A DNA stretch of 64,000 nt from Enterococcus sp. 4G2_DIV0659 (lineage in GTDB: Bacteria > Bacillota > Bacilli > Lactobacillales > Enterococcaceae): assembly GCF_002140715.2 (NCBI RefSeq), contig NZ_NGLE02000001.1, positions 2,260,001 through 2,324,000 on the forward strand, given 5' to 3'. Shown one piece after another: positions 28,657 to 38,649 of the stretch. The first letter of the stretch is position 1. Every line of letters begins with the position of its first letter. The position numbers and the translations under genes were made by a program. Under the pieces are notes generated by a model. That model made no database searches and was not told the origin of the DNA. It saw only the letters and a program-made list of their open reading frames with translations.

Positions 28657-30378
28657 GTGAGTATTATTATGGAGCATGTCAAAAAGTACAAGTTGGAAGT
28701 TACCATAGCATTGATTACAGTTGTTATCATGGTTATGTCGGCATTGTGGCAACCTAAATTATTACAAAAAGTACTTGAAGCAATTATTAACGAAGATAAA
28801 AGTCAAATGAAAGAATTAGGGTTATATTTAATTGGAATTGCAGGGATAGGATTGGTCGCAGGAGTATTCAATACAATTTATTCTGCAAAAGTAGCACAAG
28901 GTGTGAGTGCTGATATTCGTGAAGCGACATTTAGAAAAATTCAAACTTTTTCGTTTGGAAATATCGAAGAATTTTCAGCAGGAAATCTCGTCGTTCGTTT
29001 AACCAATGATGTGACTCAGATTCAAAATGTAATAATGATTGCCTTACAATCATTATTTAGAATTCCAATTCTTTTTATTGGTAGCTTTATTTTGGCGATG
29101 ATGACGTTGCCTCAATTGTGGTGGGTCATTGTTTTACTAGTGATAGCTGTATTTATTATCACCGCACTTTCTTTTTCTCAAATGGGTAAGCATTTTATGC
29201 TAATTCAAAAATTGATTGATAAAGTGAATGGATTAGCAAAAGAGAATCTTTTAGGTATTCGAGTGGTTAAATCGTTTGTTCAGGAAAAAAATGAATTAGA
29301 TCGTTTTACTAAAGTAAGTGAAGAGTTAACAAAGCATAACTTGATTGTAGGTACACTTTTTTCTGTTATGATTCCATCATTTATGTTGGCAGCTAATTTA
29401 GCCGTTGTGGGATCGATTTTCTTGGTGAGTAATTTAGTGAAAGATGATCCGACTGTAATTGGCGGAATTGCTTCATTCATGAATTATTTGATGCAAATCA
29501 TGATGGCAATCATTATCGGAGGAATGATGATGATGATGACATCTCGTGCGGCTGTGTCAATTAAACGGATCAAAGAAGTGATGGATACAGTGCCAGCACT
29601 TACGTATAAAGATGTACCCGAACAAAATTTAGATGGTAGTGTAGTGTTTGAGCATGTTAGTTTCCGTTATCCTGGAGATGATACAGATACCCTTAAAGAT
29701 ATTTCATTTTCTGTCAAACCTGGTGAAATGATTGGGATTGTAGGTGCTACAGGTGCTGGGAAATCAACATTGGCCCAATTAATCCCTCGATTATTTGACC
29801 CTTCAAAAGGGAAAGTAACAGTCGGTGGTGTTGATCTAAAAGAAGTCAATGAACAAAGCTTGCGTAAATCTGTTTCGTTCGTTTTGCAAAAAGCGATTCT
29901 TTTCTCTGGTACAATCTCACAAAATTTACGTCAAGGTAAAAAAGACGCAAGTGAAGAAGAGATGAGTCGGGCAACTGAAATCGCACAGGCAAAAGAATTT
30001 ATTGAAAAATTAGCTTTGCAATACGAAGCGCCTGTTGCTGAGCGAAGCAATAACTTTTCTGGTGGACAAAAACAACGCTTGTCTATTTCTCGAGGCGTGA
30101 TTGGTGATCCTAAGATTTTGATCTTAGATGACAGTACGAGTGCTTTAGATGCTCGCTCTGAACGTTTAGTCAGAGAGGCTTTAGACAGAGATTTAAAAGA
30201 AACAACTACGATCGTGATTGCACAGAAAATTTCGTCTGTTGTTCATGCAGACCGCATTTTAGTGTTAGATAAAGGACACTTAGTCGGCGAAGGAACCCAC
30301 GAAGAATTAGCCAAAACAAACCCAATCTATCAAGAGATTTACGAAACACAAAAAGGAAAGGATGAAAATAATGACTGA
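28657..30378 (+). CDS. efrC: Heterodimeric ABC exporter, degenerate-site subunit (EfrC-like)
   Basis: A multidrug exporter half of 573 aa: about six membrane segments (1-310) and a nucleotide-binding domain. Walker A is GATGAGKST and the signature is [10 protein letters not shown]. Walker B ends [11 protein letters not shown] with Asp replacing the catalytic Glu, and the H-loop reads VIAQKISS with Gln replacing His. These changes mark the non-catalytic partner of heterodimers such as LmrCD/EfrCD. Start GTG 28657 has only a weak upstream GTTGGG; ATG 28669 is the alternative. The gene overlaps its partner by eight bases. Confidence 0.9.
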   Translation: MSIIMEHVKKYKLEVTIALITVVIMVMSALWQPKLLQKVLEAIINEDKSQMKELGLYLIGIAGIGLVAGVFNTIYSAKVAQGVSADIREATFRKIQTFSFGNIEEFSAGNLVVRLTNDVTQIQNVIMIALQSLFRIPILFIGSFILAMMTLPQLWWVIVLLVIAVFIITALSFSQMGKHFMLIQKLIDKVNGLAKENLLGIRVVKSFVQEKNELDRFTKVSEELTKHNLIVGTLFSVMIPSFMLAANLAVVGSIFLVSNLVKDDPTVIGGIASFMNYLMQIMMAIIIGGMMMMMTSRAAVSIKRIKEVMDTVPALTYKDVPEQNLDGSVVFEHVSFRYPGDDTDTLKDISFSVKPGEMIGIVGATGAGKSTLAQLIPRLFDPSKGKVTVGGVDLKEVNEQSLRKSVSFVLQKAILFSGTISQNLRQGKKDASEEEMSRATEIAQAKEFIEKLALQYEAPVAERSNNFSGGQKQRLSISRGVIGDPKILILDDSTSALDARSERLVREALDRDLKETTTIVIAQKISSVVHADRILVLDKGHLVGEGTHEELAKTNPIYQEIYETQKGKDENND

Positions 30379-32140
30379 TTTAATAAGAGCAAGTAAATTC
30401 TTTTTTCATTATTTAAAACGCTACAAACTTTCTTTCTTGTTTATTTTTGTGACGATTGTCATTGCAACATATTTACAAGTTAAAGCACCTCAATTTGTTG
30501 GGGAAGCCATTCAAGAGTTAGCCAATTATGTAGGAGCTTTGATGCAAGGTACAGATGATAAGAGTAAATTTATGGATATTATCTGGAAGCTGTTGATTTT
30601 TTATGTGCTGACAAGTGCTGCAAACTTTATTTACAGTATTTTGTTTACACAAGTCGTAGGGAAATCAACAAATCGGATGCGTATTGGTTTGTTCAATAAA
30701 TTAGAAAAATTAACGATTCGCTTTTTTGATTCTCACCAAGATGGCGAAATCCTAAGTCGTTTTACAAGTGATTTGGATAATATTCAAAATAGCTTGAACC
30801 AAGCTTTATTGCAAGTCATGACAAATATTGCATTATTTGTGGGAATCTTGATTATGATGTTCCGTCAAAATGTCCAATTAGCATGGGCTACCATTGCGTC
30901 TACGCCAGTAGCTATTTTAATTGCAGTAGTGGTGATCAGCAAGGCACGTAAATATGTTGATATTCAGCAAGATGAAGTTGGAAAGTTAAATGGTTATATG
31001 GATGAAAAAATCAGTGGACAACGAGTAATCATCACTAATGGCTTGCAAGAAGAAACAATTGATGGTTTCTTAGAGCACAATGAATCTGTGCGTAAAGCAA
31101 CGTTTAAAGGACAAGTGTATTCTGGTTTGCTATTTCCAATGATGCAGGGAATGTCTCTTGTAAATACAGCAATTGTCATTTTCTTTGGTGGTTGGCTAGC
31201 ATTAAACGGAGATTTAGAAAAAACAGTTGCCTTAGGATTAGTTGTAACCTTTGTCCAATATTCACAACAATACTATCAACCATTGATGCAGATTTCTTCT
31301 GGCTACAGCATGATTCAATTGGCAATAACAGGTGCTAGACGCTTGAATGAAATGTTTGATGAACCTGATGAGATCAATCCCAAAGACGGCAAACAAATTG
31401 ATGGTATCAAAGAATCAGTAACACTTGATCATGTCGACTTTGGCTATGATCCAGAAGTACCGATTTTAAAAGATGTATCAATCAATGTAAACAAAGGGGA
31501 GATGGTTGCCTTAGTTGGACCAACCGGCTCTGGTAAAACAACCATCATGAACCTATTGAATCGTTTTTATGATGTTAATAGTGGTTCTGTAACATTTGAT
31601 GGAACTGATATTCGTGAAATCGAATTAAACAGTTTACGTTCGCATGTGGGAATCGTACTGCAAGATTCGGTCTTATTCTCTGGCACGATTCGAGCAAATA
31701 TCGCTTTTGGGAAACCAGAAGCCAGCGAAGATGAAATCATAGCGGCGGCTAAACAAGCCAATATCCATGAATTCATTATGGAACAAGAAAAGGGTTACGA
31801 CACAGAAATCACTGAAGAAAATAATATTTTCAGTACAGGTCAAAAACAATTGATCAGTATTGCAAGAACAATCATTACAAATCCTTCATTATTGATTTTA
31901 GATGAAGCGACAAGTAATGTAGATACAGTAACAGAAGCGAAAATTCAAAAAGCAATGGATGAAGCAATTAAAGGCAGAACAAGCTTTGTTATTGCCCATC
32001 GATTGAAAACTATTTTGAATGCGGATCGTATCGTTGTTTTAAGAAATGGTGAAGTGATCGAAGAAGGAAATCATCATGAGTTATTAAAAGAAGATGGTTT
32101 CTATGCAGAACTGTATCATAATCAGTTTGTGTTTGAATAA
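30371..32140 (+). CDS. efrD: Heterodimeric ABC exporter, catalytic subunit (EfrD-like)
   Basis: An exporter half of 589 aa with six membrane segments and a nucleotide-binding domain. Walker A is GPTGSGKTT, Walker [13 protein letters not shown] with intact Glu, and the H-loop VIAHRL is intact. The signature is [10 protein letters not shown], with T replacing the second G of the LSGGQ core. So the pair has one competent and one impaired ATP site, as in LmrCD and EfrCD. I chose ATG 30371 (AAAGGAAAGG upstream) over ATG 30362. The naming rests on family resemblance and gene order. Confidence 0.9.
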   Translation: MTDLIRASKFFFHYLKRYKLSFLFIFVTIVIATYLQVKAPQFVGEAIQELANYVGALMQGTDDKSKFMDIIWKLLIFYVLTSAANFIYSILFTQVVGKSTNRMRIGLFNKLEKLTIRFFDSHQDGEILSRFTSDLDNIQNSLNQALLQVMTNIALFVGILIMMFRQNVQLAWATIASTPVAILIAVVVISKARKYVDIQQDEVGKLNGYMDEKISGQRVIITNGLQEETIDGFLEHNESVRKATFKGQVYSGLLFPMMQGMSLVNTAIVIFFGGWLALNGDLEKTVALGLVVTFVQYSQQYYQPLMQISSGYSMIQLAITGARRLNEMFDEPDEINPKDGKQIDGIKESVTLDHVDFGYDPEVPILKDVSINVNKGEMVALVGPTGSGKTTIMNLLNRFYDVNSGSVTFDGTDIREIELNSLRSHVGIVLQDSVLFSGTIRANIAFGKPEASEDEIIAAAKQANIHEFIMEQEKGYDTEITEENNIFSTGQKQLISIARTIITNPSLLILDEATSNVDTVTEAKIQKAMDEAIKGRTSFVIAHRLKTILNADRIVVLRNGEVIEEGNHHELLKEDGFYAELYHNQFVFE

Positions 32141-32178
32141 AAAAAAGCAGGTTCGGCGATTGCTGAACCTGTTTTTTT
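32141..32178. terminator. Bidirectional terminator after exporter pair
   Basis: CAGGTTCGGC pairs with GCTGAACCTG around GATT, flanked by A-run and T-run, between convergent genes. Confidence 0.93.
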
Positions 32179-32740
32179 ACTTCTTCTCAATACAAAACAA
32201 AATCGGCGGATTATTCTTTTGATTGATAAATTGATAAGTCAGAACATTATACTCTTCCTGTAAAAGCGCCTGACAATAGTCTCTTACTAAGGCTAATTCC
32301 GATTCACCGCCAACATGTCCATAATACACAACCAAAATAATCCGACCTTTCGCTTTTAAACGAGAAAGCAACGCGTCCAAAGCTTGTTTAGTAGTAGCGG
32401 GTTTTGTAATAATCTGCTTGTTACTTTTTGGAAGATAGCCTAAATTAAAAATAGCGGCAGTGATCTCCGTTTCTTTTGAAATCACAGTCTCAATTGTTTC
32501 ATGACCTTGGTGAAATAAAGTTGTTTGCTTGCGTAAGGACAACTCCGTTAATTTTTTTTCTGTGTTGATCAATGCTTGTTCTTGAATATCAAAGGCATAA
32601 ACACGACCGCTTTCTCCAACTAAATCCGCTAGAAAAGCTGTATCGTTGCCATTACCCATCGTAGCATCTAAGACGGAGTCGCCTTCTTGAATAACTTCTT
32701 TCAAAAGTGTATGACTAAAGTGAAGTGCTGTTTGCAGCAT
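32177..32740 (-). CDS. mnmM: tRNA nm5U methyltransferase MnmM (YtqB family)
   Basis: A SAM-dependent methyltransferase of 187 aa. The SAM loop is DATMGNGNDTAFLA near residues 25-38 and the catalytic-region motif FNLGYLPKSNK near 97-107. B. subtilis YtqB is known to methylate nm5(s2)U34 to mnm5(s2)U in tRNA. The start overlaps the stop of the radical-SAM gene upstream (TAATG), a conserved pairing that supports the assignment. Confidence 0.88.
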   Translation of the reverse strand: MLQTALHFSHTLLKEVIQEGDSVLDATMGNGNDTAFLADLVGESGRVYAFDIQEQALINTEKKLTELSLRKQTTLFHQGHETIETVISKETEITAAIFNLGYLPKSNKQIITKPATTKQALDALLSRLKAKGRIILVVYYGHVGGESELALVRDYCQALLQEEYNVLTYQFINQKNNPPILFCIEKK

Positions 32741-33702
32741 TAGACGAACAATTCCTTTCGAACATTGTATTTTCCTTGGACACTATTGCGCCGTTTCATT
32801 TCATTATCAATGGCATTTAAAACTTCCCATTTTTTTAAACTCCACATAGGACCAACTAAAGAATCTGCAGGTGCATCGCCGGTTAAACGATGAATCACGA
32901 TTTCAGGAGGAATCATTTCTAATTGATCACAAATGACACTGACATAATCTTCCTTGGTCATTAATTGTAAGCGTCCTTCATGATAATCTCTTAACATACG
33001 TGTATTTGTCATTAAATGAAGCAAATGAAGTTTGATTCCTTGAATGTCTGAATCAAGAATTGTTCGGCGTACATTTTCCCTCATCATCTCTAATGTTTCA
33101 CCAGGTAAACCGTTAATAAGATGGGTACAGACACGAATATTATGTTTTCTTAATTTGGCTACACCATCCAAATAGGTTTGGTAATCATGGGCTCTATTAA
33201 TTGTGTTGCTTGTCTGCTCATAAGTTGTCTGTAAACCTAACTCTACCCATAAGTAATAACGCTGATTCAACTCTGCTAAATACTCCACAACATCATCAGG
33301 AAGACAATCTGGTCGTGTCCCGATAGAAATGCCAACAACTCCTTTTTCATTAACGACTTGTTCAAAGCGATGTCGAAGGACTTCAACTGGTGCATGAGTA
33401 TTAGTGAAGTTTTGGAAATACACAATGTATTGGTCGACTTGAGGCCATTTTTTATGCATCATGTGTACTTCTTTTTGAAATTGAATGGGTAAAGGATCTT
33501 GTGGAGCCACAATCATATCCCCTGAACCTGAAACACTACAAAACGTACACCCGCCTTTTGCAACGGTTCCATCACGATTAGGACAATCAAATCCGCCATC
33601 TAAGGGCACCTTGAAAATTTTTCCACCAAATTGCTGGCGTAAGGCATAATTCCATGTATGATATCGTTTGTTGGGATCTTCTGTATAAAGAAATTCAGCC
33701 AT
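32740..33702 (-). CDS. mnmL: Radical SAM protein MnmL (YtqA family)
   Basis: A radical SAM enzyme of 320 aa of the YtqA/TIGR01212 type. The cluster cysteines are in CPNRDGTVAKGGCTFC near residues 39-54. HLINGLPGETLEMM near 193 and LHLLHLMTNTRM near 222 are typical of the family. In B. subtilis YtqA is linked to conversion of cmnm5U to nm5U, the substrate of the downstream methyltransferase. It is transcribed first, and the methyltransferase start overlaps by one base. Confidence 0.87.
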   Translation of the reverse strand: MAEFLYTEDPNKRYHTWNYALRQQFGGKIFKVPLDGGFDCPNRDGTVAKGGCTFCSVSGSGDMIVAPQDPLPIQFQKEVHMMHKKWPQVDQYIVYFQNFTNTHAPVEVLRHRFEQVVNEKGVVGISIGTRPDCLPDDVVEYLAELNQRYYLWVELGLQTTYEQTSNTINRAHDYQTYLDGVAKLRKHNIRVCTHLINGLPGETLEMMRENVRRTILDSDIQGIKLHLLHLMTNTRMLRDYHEGRLQLMTKEDYVSVICDQLEMIPPEIVIHRLTGDAPADSLVGPMWSLKKWEVLNAIDNEMKRRNSVQGKYNVRKELFV

Positions 33703-33716
33703 TTTGATTCTTCTTT

Positions 33717-34367
33717 CTATGTTTGTTTATTTTTAAAGCGCCAAATAAATCGTTTTTCTAGATAAATAGGGTACGTCATCAATAACCAAGCTAACCCGAA
33801 ACAAAATCCGCCTAGCACATCACTAGGGAAATGAACACCCAGATAAATTCGGCTGATACCGATCAAGACGATAACGACACCTAATACGATTTGTAAAAAT
33901 AGGCAAATCTTTTTTTGTTTGATAAATTGTGGTAATAAAAACATAATCGTTCCGTATAATAACAAGCTTCCGGTAGAATGCCCACTTGGAAAACTATAGC
34001 TATGTTCAGTAACTAAATGTTGAAGTGTTGGACGTTGGCGCATAAATAACAATTTAATCAAAGGGTTGGCTACACCAGCAATCAAAGCTGTATTAATCAC
34101 GAGCCAAAGTGTTTCAGCATAATATTTGCCTCTAAAAAAGATGAACGCGATAGCCAGCGCCAAAATACCGATCGTCAAAGGATCAGCGAATTTAGTATAC
34201 CAAATAAAAAATGAGTTTGCGGTTGGATACGGAGTTCTGACAATCTCTGTGATTGTTTGATCGAAACGATGCAACCACGCTGGATAAAAACGAACCACAT
34301 ACCCTAAAAACATAAAGACAACTAAAAAACAGCTGCCTGCAAATTGATAATATAATTTATTTTTCAT
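33717..34367 (-). CDS. PAP2-family membrane phosphatase
   Basis: A membrane protein of 216 aa with about six hydrophobic segments. The three phosphatase motifs are present: KLLFMRQRP (about 104-112), FPSGHSTGS (about 126-134) and SRIYLGVHFPSDVLGG (about 172-187). Members dephosphorylate undecaprenyl pyrophosphate or phosphatidylglycerol phosphate; the bacitracin-linked undecaprenyl role is the usual guess in Firmicutes. It lies 14 bases upstream of mnmL and may head that operon. Confidence 0.9.
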   Translation of the reverse strand: MKNKLYYQFAGSCFLVVFMFLGYVVRFYPAWLHRFDQTITEIVRTPYPTANSFFIWYTKFADPLTIGILALAIAFIFFRGKYYAETLWLVINTALIAGVANPLIKLLFMRQRPTLQHLVTEHSYSFPSGHSTGSLLLYGTIMFLLPQFIKQKKICLFLQIVLGVVIVLIGISRIYLGVHFPSDVLGGFCFGLAWLLMTYPIYLEKRFIWRFKNKQT

Positions 34368-34440
34368 GAATAATCCTTTCTGAGAGAAGTCTCACTTATT
34401 ATAGCATCAAATAATAGAGAACACATCTGTTGTTCCTACA

Positions 34441-34491
34441 AAAAATAGAGTTTGAAGAGCCACTCAAAAAGTGAGGCTCCTTCAAACTCTT
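34441..34491 (-). terminator. Terminator of the HAAS/DUF4097 operon
   Basis: GAGTTTGAA pairs with TTCAAACTC and an inner GAGCC with GGCTC. On the minus strand it is followed by ATTTTTTG. Confidence 0.88.
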
Positions 34492-34511
34492 TAAATGTAA
34501 GCATGGGGGAA

Positions 34512-35534
34512 TTAATCATCGTCACCATCTGATGGACCATCAACTGAGATATCCCCTGAATTACTTTTTAATTCAAATGATTTTTTTTCTTTCCCTTTTT
34601 TATATGAAGAACGCTCTTTTCCAAAAATCGTACTATCGCCTAATGTTGTTTTCGTTTTGATAGAGACATCATATAAGATTTCTTCGGTATTTAACTGAAT
34701 ATCCCCCTGTTGAGATTCCACAGATAATTTTTTAGGCATGTCAGTACCTGATAGTGAAAATTGACCATTAACACTTTTCACTGAAACGTCTCCTTTTAAA
34801 TTGTTTGCTTCAATATCGCCATTGACCGTTTCTATTTTAGAAGTTCCTTTCACTGTGTATAAAGAAATATCGCCAGAAGAACTATATACTGACCAGTCAG
34901 ATGAAGTGAAATTGTTGATTTGGATATCACCATTAGCTGTTTTAAACGTTGCTTCATCGGCACGAATATCATTCTTTACATGAATGTCGCCATTTTGCGT
35001 TTCAATAGTTAGTTTTTCTGTGTTGATCGTATTTGCATTAACATCAGCATTGTTCATCGCCACGTCTATTTTTTTTGTAGTAACATTTGAAAGATGAATA
35101 TCACCACTTGATTTACCATCAATGATTAGACGTTCAACGGTGTCAGGAATTGTTAAATTAACTGCTGAACCACGGTCAAAAATATCGAATTTTAATCCAT
35201 CTAATTCCATTTTCTTACGATTGCTATTTGCAGAGATAGTTAATTGATCATTTTTTTCTTTAACATCCAAAGAACTCTCAATAGAAATTGGTTTCGAACT
35301 ACGAGTGTTCATAACCACTTTATTTGAACTTTCAGTTAAAATATAAAAATCTGCATTTCCAGAAAGGTTAAGATGAATTTCTTTTGTATTTTTTTTATCT
35401 TTTATATCATAAGTTTTCATTGTTTGTTTAGTCATTGACTGTTCGGCTCGTCTAAAAAATGTAGCACTACCAATGCCACCAATGATCATACAAATAATAG
35501 CCACGCTTAAAAAGAAAGCTGTTGTTTTTTTCAT
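34512..35534 (-). CDS. DUF4097 beta-repeat protein, membrane-anchored
   Basis: A protein of 340 aa with an N-terminal membrane/signal segment (about 7-27) and a long DUF4097 region of repeating beta strands, seen as a series of NGDI / SGDI turns (ETQNGDIHVK, KTANGDIQIN, SSSGDISLY, ETVNGDIEAN, KSNSGDISVD). The same fold occurs in LiaX of enterococci, but LiaX has a different N-terminus, so this is not assigned as LiaX. It sits one base after the HAAS-domain gene and is translationally linked to it. A role in envelope stress sensing is plausible but unproven. Confidence 0.85.
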   Translation of the reverse strand: MKKTTAFFLSVAIICMIIGGIGSATFFRRAEQSMTKQTMKTYDIKDKKNTKEIHLNLSGNADFYILTESSNKVVMNTRSSKPISIESSLDVKEKNDQLTISANSNRKKMELDGLKFDIFDRGSAVNLTIPDTVERLIIDGKSSGDIHLSNVTTKKIDVAMNNADVNANTINTEKLTIETQNGDIHVKNDIRADEATFKTANGDIQINNFTSSDWSVYSSSGDISLYTVKGTSKIETVNGDIEANNLKGDVSVKSVNGQFSLSGTDMPKKLSVESQQGDIQLNTEEILYDVSIKTKTTLGDSTIFGKERSSYKKGKEKKSFELKSNSGDISVDGPSDGDDD

Positions 35535-35535
35535 A

Positions 35536-36192
35536 TTAAATATCTCCTCTTAAAACGCGTAAATTCCATTGTGCGTAACGACGCAGGATTTTGGCGAAAG
35601 CTTTTGTCAATGGTGTCAGAATGAGTAATCCGATTATCCCAGCACCAAAGAGAAAAATGCTAACAAATAATTGAAACATCGTTCCATCATTTAAGCCAGC
35701 AATAACGGAAAAACCACCTAGAATTGGTGAAAGCAAGAATAAAACGGCCGCTAACCACCCAGAAAAGAAAAACATAATAATTGAAAAAATGACCCAAAAC
35801 ATAAGTAAAAAGTTCAGCGAAAGAATACCGAAAACTTGACATAAACGGGCAAAGGTACTGCGTCTAGGTCGTTCATAAGATTGATAAGATGGGTCATAAG
35901 GATGCTCAGATGAGTCATCATAGTAATAATTGCTGTCGACAGTTGGTTGGATTTCTTGCCAGCCATCTCGTTCAAGTTTTTTTTCAGGAACAGTGATGTC
36001 AAATTCTTGCAAAATTTCTTCCGCAATACTTCTCGGTTTGCCTAAACTTTTGGCGATTTGTTCCTCGGTCTCCCCACCAGCTAATCGCTCAGTAAAAATA
36101 GCGTCATATTTATCTAAGACAAATGTTTGTTGCTGGTTAGAAAGAGGCTTTAAGTAGATTTTTAACTCAATTAAAAAGTGTTCTTTGTTCAT
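35536..36192 (-). CDS. DUF1700/HAAS-domain membrane protein
   Basis: A protein of 218 aa. The N-terminal HAAS domain (about 1-65, FLIELKIYLKPLSNQQ and AKSLGKPRSIAEEIL) is followed by a charged linker and three or four membrane segments (about 110-205). I chose ATG 36192 with AGAGGGGAAAA upstream rather than ATG 36210. Such proteins usually accompany a PadR regulator and a DUF4097 protein; the DUF4097 partner is directly downstream, but no PadR gene is present here. Confidence 0.85.
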   Translation of the reverse strand: MNKEHFLIELKIYLKPLSNQQQTFVLDKYDAIFTERLAGGETEEQIAKSLGKPRSIAEEILQEFDITVPEKKLERDGWQEIQPTVDSNYYYDDSSEHPYDPSYQSYERPRRSTFARLCQVFGILSLNFLLMFWVIFSIIMFFFSGWLAAVLFLLSPILGGFSVIAGLNDGTMFQLFVSIFLFGAGIIGLLILTPLTKAFAKILRRYAQWNLRVLRGDI

Positions 36193-36502
36193 TTTTTCCC
36201 CTCTTTTCATAATACGTACTTGTTGCTTCTACTCCACTATAAATATTTTTGGAAATAATAACAAGGGCTTCAGAGAAAAATCAGCCTAAGGTAAAGAGAG
36301 ACATCGGTCTTTAGACCTAGGGATTAAAAAGTGAAGGATTAAACATTATTTTAAGTTAAAAAAAAACGACAAAGAAAGAAAAATATTACAAAAAAAGTTG
36401 TGTGTTCTACGAAAATAAATTAAAAAATATTTCTATTTCCTTTGAAAAAAGGGTATAATATAATCTAAGATACAGTTTTTTAGAAAATTTGGAGGACATA
36501 AT
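36193..36502. other. Divergent intergenic region upstream of the LysM glucosaminidase gene
   Basis: No gene is seen. A TATAAT box at 36454-36459 is the probable -10 of the glucosaminidase gene. A 12-base palindrome (GGTCTTTAGACC near 36307-36318) is the only other structure noticed. Confidence 0.55.
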
Positions 36503-38605
36503 ATGTATAAGCATAAAACATCGAGGAAAGAGCGGAGGAAAGCTGAACAGAACAAGCTGGCCAATGAACAGTTGCGAAAAGGAACCACAGTACTTAGCTC
36601 AGCAATTGTTGTTTCATCGATAGCAGCACCCATTGCAGCGCCCAAAATTGCTGAAGCCTCAGAAGACCAGACGCAAAGTGCTCAAATTAGTTTCTCAGAT
36701 ACAGAAGTACCTACACATACACAAGCCGAACCAAAACAAGCAACAACGGCTGACACTAACGATTCGATGACACAAGAGACTCAAACGACAACAGCAGAGT
36801 CAGAGACGACTTCTAGCGAGAATACGTCTGAAACACAAGGTTCATCAGAATTAAATACATCAGAAACAACACAAAGTACAGAAGTACCTGAAACAACTGA
36901 GACAACAACAGATTCTACTACTTCTGAAAAAGAAGAAGTAAAAACACCAGATCTTTCGATGCGTTCTGCACTAGATTCATTTTCAATGCGCTCTAGAAGT
37001 ATCAGCCCCAGTGCTTTTATAGCGGAGATTGCCGAGCATGCGCGAACAGCGGCAGCTGAAAATGATTTATACGCTTCTGTAATGATCGCCCAAGCAATTT
37101 TAGAAAGTGACTGGGGAAGAAGCATGCTTGCTGCATCGCCAAACCATAATTTATTTGGGATTAAAGGAAGTTACCAAGGACAATCTGTTTATATGAAAAC
37201 ATGGGAAGTGATTAATGGACAGAATGTTATGGTAACAGCAGCATTTAGAAAATACCCTTCTCATTTAGAGTCTTTTTATGATAATGCCTATGTTTTAAAA
37301 AATACTTCTTTCCAAGCAGGTGTTTATTTTTATTCTGGTACATGGAAAAGCAATACCAATTCATACCGAGATGCAACGGCTTGGCTAACAGGTCGCTATG
37401 CAACTGATCCTAATTACGGTCCCAAGCTAAACAATATTATCGCAACATACGGATTGACACAATATGACACACCTTCATCTGGAGGTGGAAGTACCGGAGG
37501 AAACACTGGTGGAGGCAATACTGGTGGGAATACTGGAGCAAACACTGGTGGGGGAACAAACGCCCAAGATGTGATTCATACTGTAAAAGCAGGCGATAGC
37601 TTATGGGCATTGGCTTCTAAATACGGTACGTCTATTGCGAATATCAAAAGTTGGAACAACCTTTCAAGTGATATGATTTATGTAGGACAAAAACTGATTG
37701 TCGGTAAAGGTTCTGGAAATACCGGTGGAAACACTGGCGGAGGAACTGGAGGAAATACTGGCGGTTCAACAGGTAATACGGGTGGTTCTAATAATACAGG
37801 AACAACAGATTCTTATTATACAGTAAAAGCTGGAGATTCGTTATGGGCAATAGCGAATGCAAACGGTGTAAGCATTGCGAACTTACGTCAATGGAACAAT
37901 TTAAGTGGAGACATTATTTACCCAGGTCAACGTTTAATTGTTAAAAAAGGCGGCGGTACGAGTTCTGGAAATACCGGTGGAAATACTGGCGGTTCAACAG
38001 GAAACACCGGAGGCTCTAACAATAATGGGGCAGCAAGCACATACTATACAGTAAAAGCAGGCGATTCTCTTTGGGCAATAGCGAATGCAAATGGTGTAAG
38101 TATTGCCAATTTACGTCAGTGGAATAATCTAAATGGAGATATTATTTATCCAGGCCAACGTTTGATTGTTAAAAAAGGTGGGAATGCAGGTTCTGGAAAT
38201 GCAGGAAGCACTAATAATGGTTCAACGGGAAGCACAGGTGGTTCCAATAATTCTGGAGCGGCTACTGGATATTATACAGTAAAAGCAGGCGACTCTTTAT
38301 GGGCGATAGCTAGCGCACATGGGACAAGTGTAGCGAATTTACGCCAGTGGAACAGTTTGAGTGGCGATATTATTTACCCAGGTCAACGATTGATTGTCAA
38401 AAAGGGACAAGGTGGTTCAACAGGATCAAATGCGTCTTCTAACAACCAAGGCAATAGCCAAACTAATGGCAGCCATAAAGTGAAAAGCGGCGATACATTG
38501 TGGGGGCTTGCTCAAAAATATGGAACAAGTATCCAACAAATCAAGCAATGGAATGGCTTATCTGGAGATATTATCTACGTAGGTCAATCATTGAAAGTAA
38601 AATAA
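36503..38605 (+). CDS. Peptidoglycan N-acetylglucosaminidase with five LysM domains (AtlA-like autolysin)
   Basis: A secreted autolysin of 700 aa. The N-terminus has a basic lead (SRKERRKAEQ) before the signal segment, then a Thr/Glu/Ser-rich stretch (about 55-150). The GH73 glucosaminidase domain (about 170-320) has the catalytic Glu in QAILESDWGRS and continues NHNLFGIKGSY. Five LysM repeats of about 45 aa follow, each starting TVKAGDSLW or similar and joined by Gly/Asn/Ser/Thr linkers; repeats 2 and 3 are nearly identical in protein. E. faecalis AtlA, which splits daughter cells, has the same order with six LysM. Repeat number may vary between strains. Confidence 0.92.
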   Translation: MYKHKTSRKERRKAEQNKLANEQLRKGTTVLSSAIVVSSIAAPIAAPKIAEASEDQTQSAQISFSDTEVPTHTQAEPKQATTADTNDSMTQETQTTTAESETTSSENTSETQGSSELNTSETTQSTEVPETTETTTDSTTSEKEEVKTPDLSMRSALDSFSMRSRSISPSAFIAEIAEHARTAAAENDLYASVMIAQAILESDWGRSMLAASPNHNLFGIKGSYQGQSVYMKTWEVINGQNVMVTAAFRKYPSHLESFYDNAYVLKNTSFQAGVYFYSGTWKSNTNSYRDATAWLTGRYATDPNYGPKLNNIIATYGLTQYDTPSSGGGSTGGNTGGGNTGGNTGANTGGGTNAQDVIHTVKAGDSLWALASKYGTSIANIKSWNNLSSDMIYVGQKLIVGKGSGNTGGNTGGGTGGNTGGSTGNTGGSNNTGTTDSYYTVKAGDSLWAIANANGVSIANLRQWNNLSGDIIYPGQRLIVKKGGGTSSGNTGGNTGGSTGNTGGSNNNGAASTYYTVKAGDSLWAIANANGVSIANLRQWNNLNGDIIYPGQRLIVKKGGNAGSGNAGSTNNGSTGSTGGSNNSGAATGYYTVKAGDSLWAIASAHGTSVANLRQWNSLSGDIIYPGQRLIVKKGQGGSTGSNASSNNQGNSQTNGSHKVKSGDTLWGLAQKYGTSIQQIKQWNGLSGDIIYVGQSLKVK

Positions 38606-38610
38606 AACGA

Positions 38611-38639
38611 TTGATATTATCACCGAAATTTGGTAGTAT
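38611..38639 (+). promoter_or_regulatory. Probable leuS promoter
   Basis: TTGATA (38611-38616), a 17-base spacer and TAGTAT (38634-38639), just upstream of the T-box leader. Confidence 0.55.
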
Positions 38640-38649
38640 GATATCACAA

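Noticed and set aside
34512..35534. DUF4097 protein as LiaX
   Set aside because: The N-terminal membrane anchor and the HAAS-domain neighbour do not fit LiaX, and no liaY/liaZ-like genes are present.
37480..38260. Regularly spaced near-identical blocks that look CRISPR-like
   Set aside because: They are LysM domains and Gly/Asn/Ser linkers inside one continuous reading frame.
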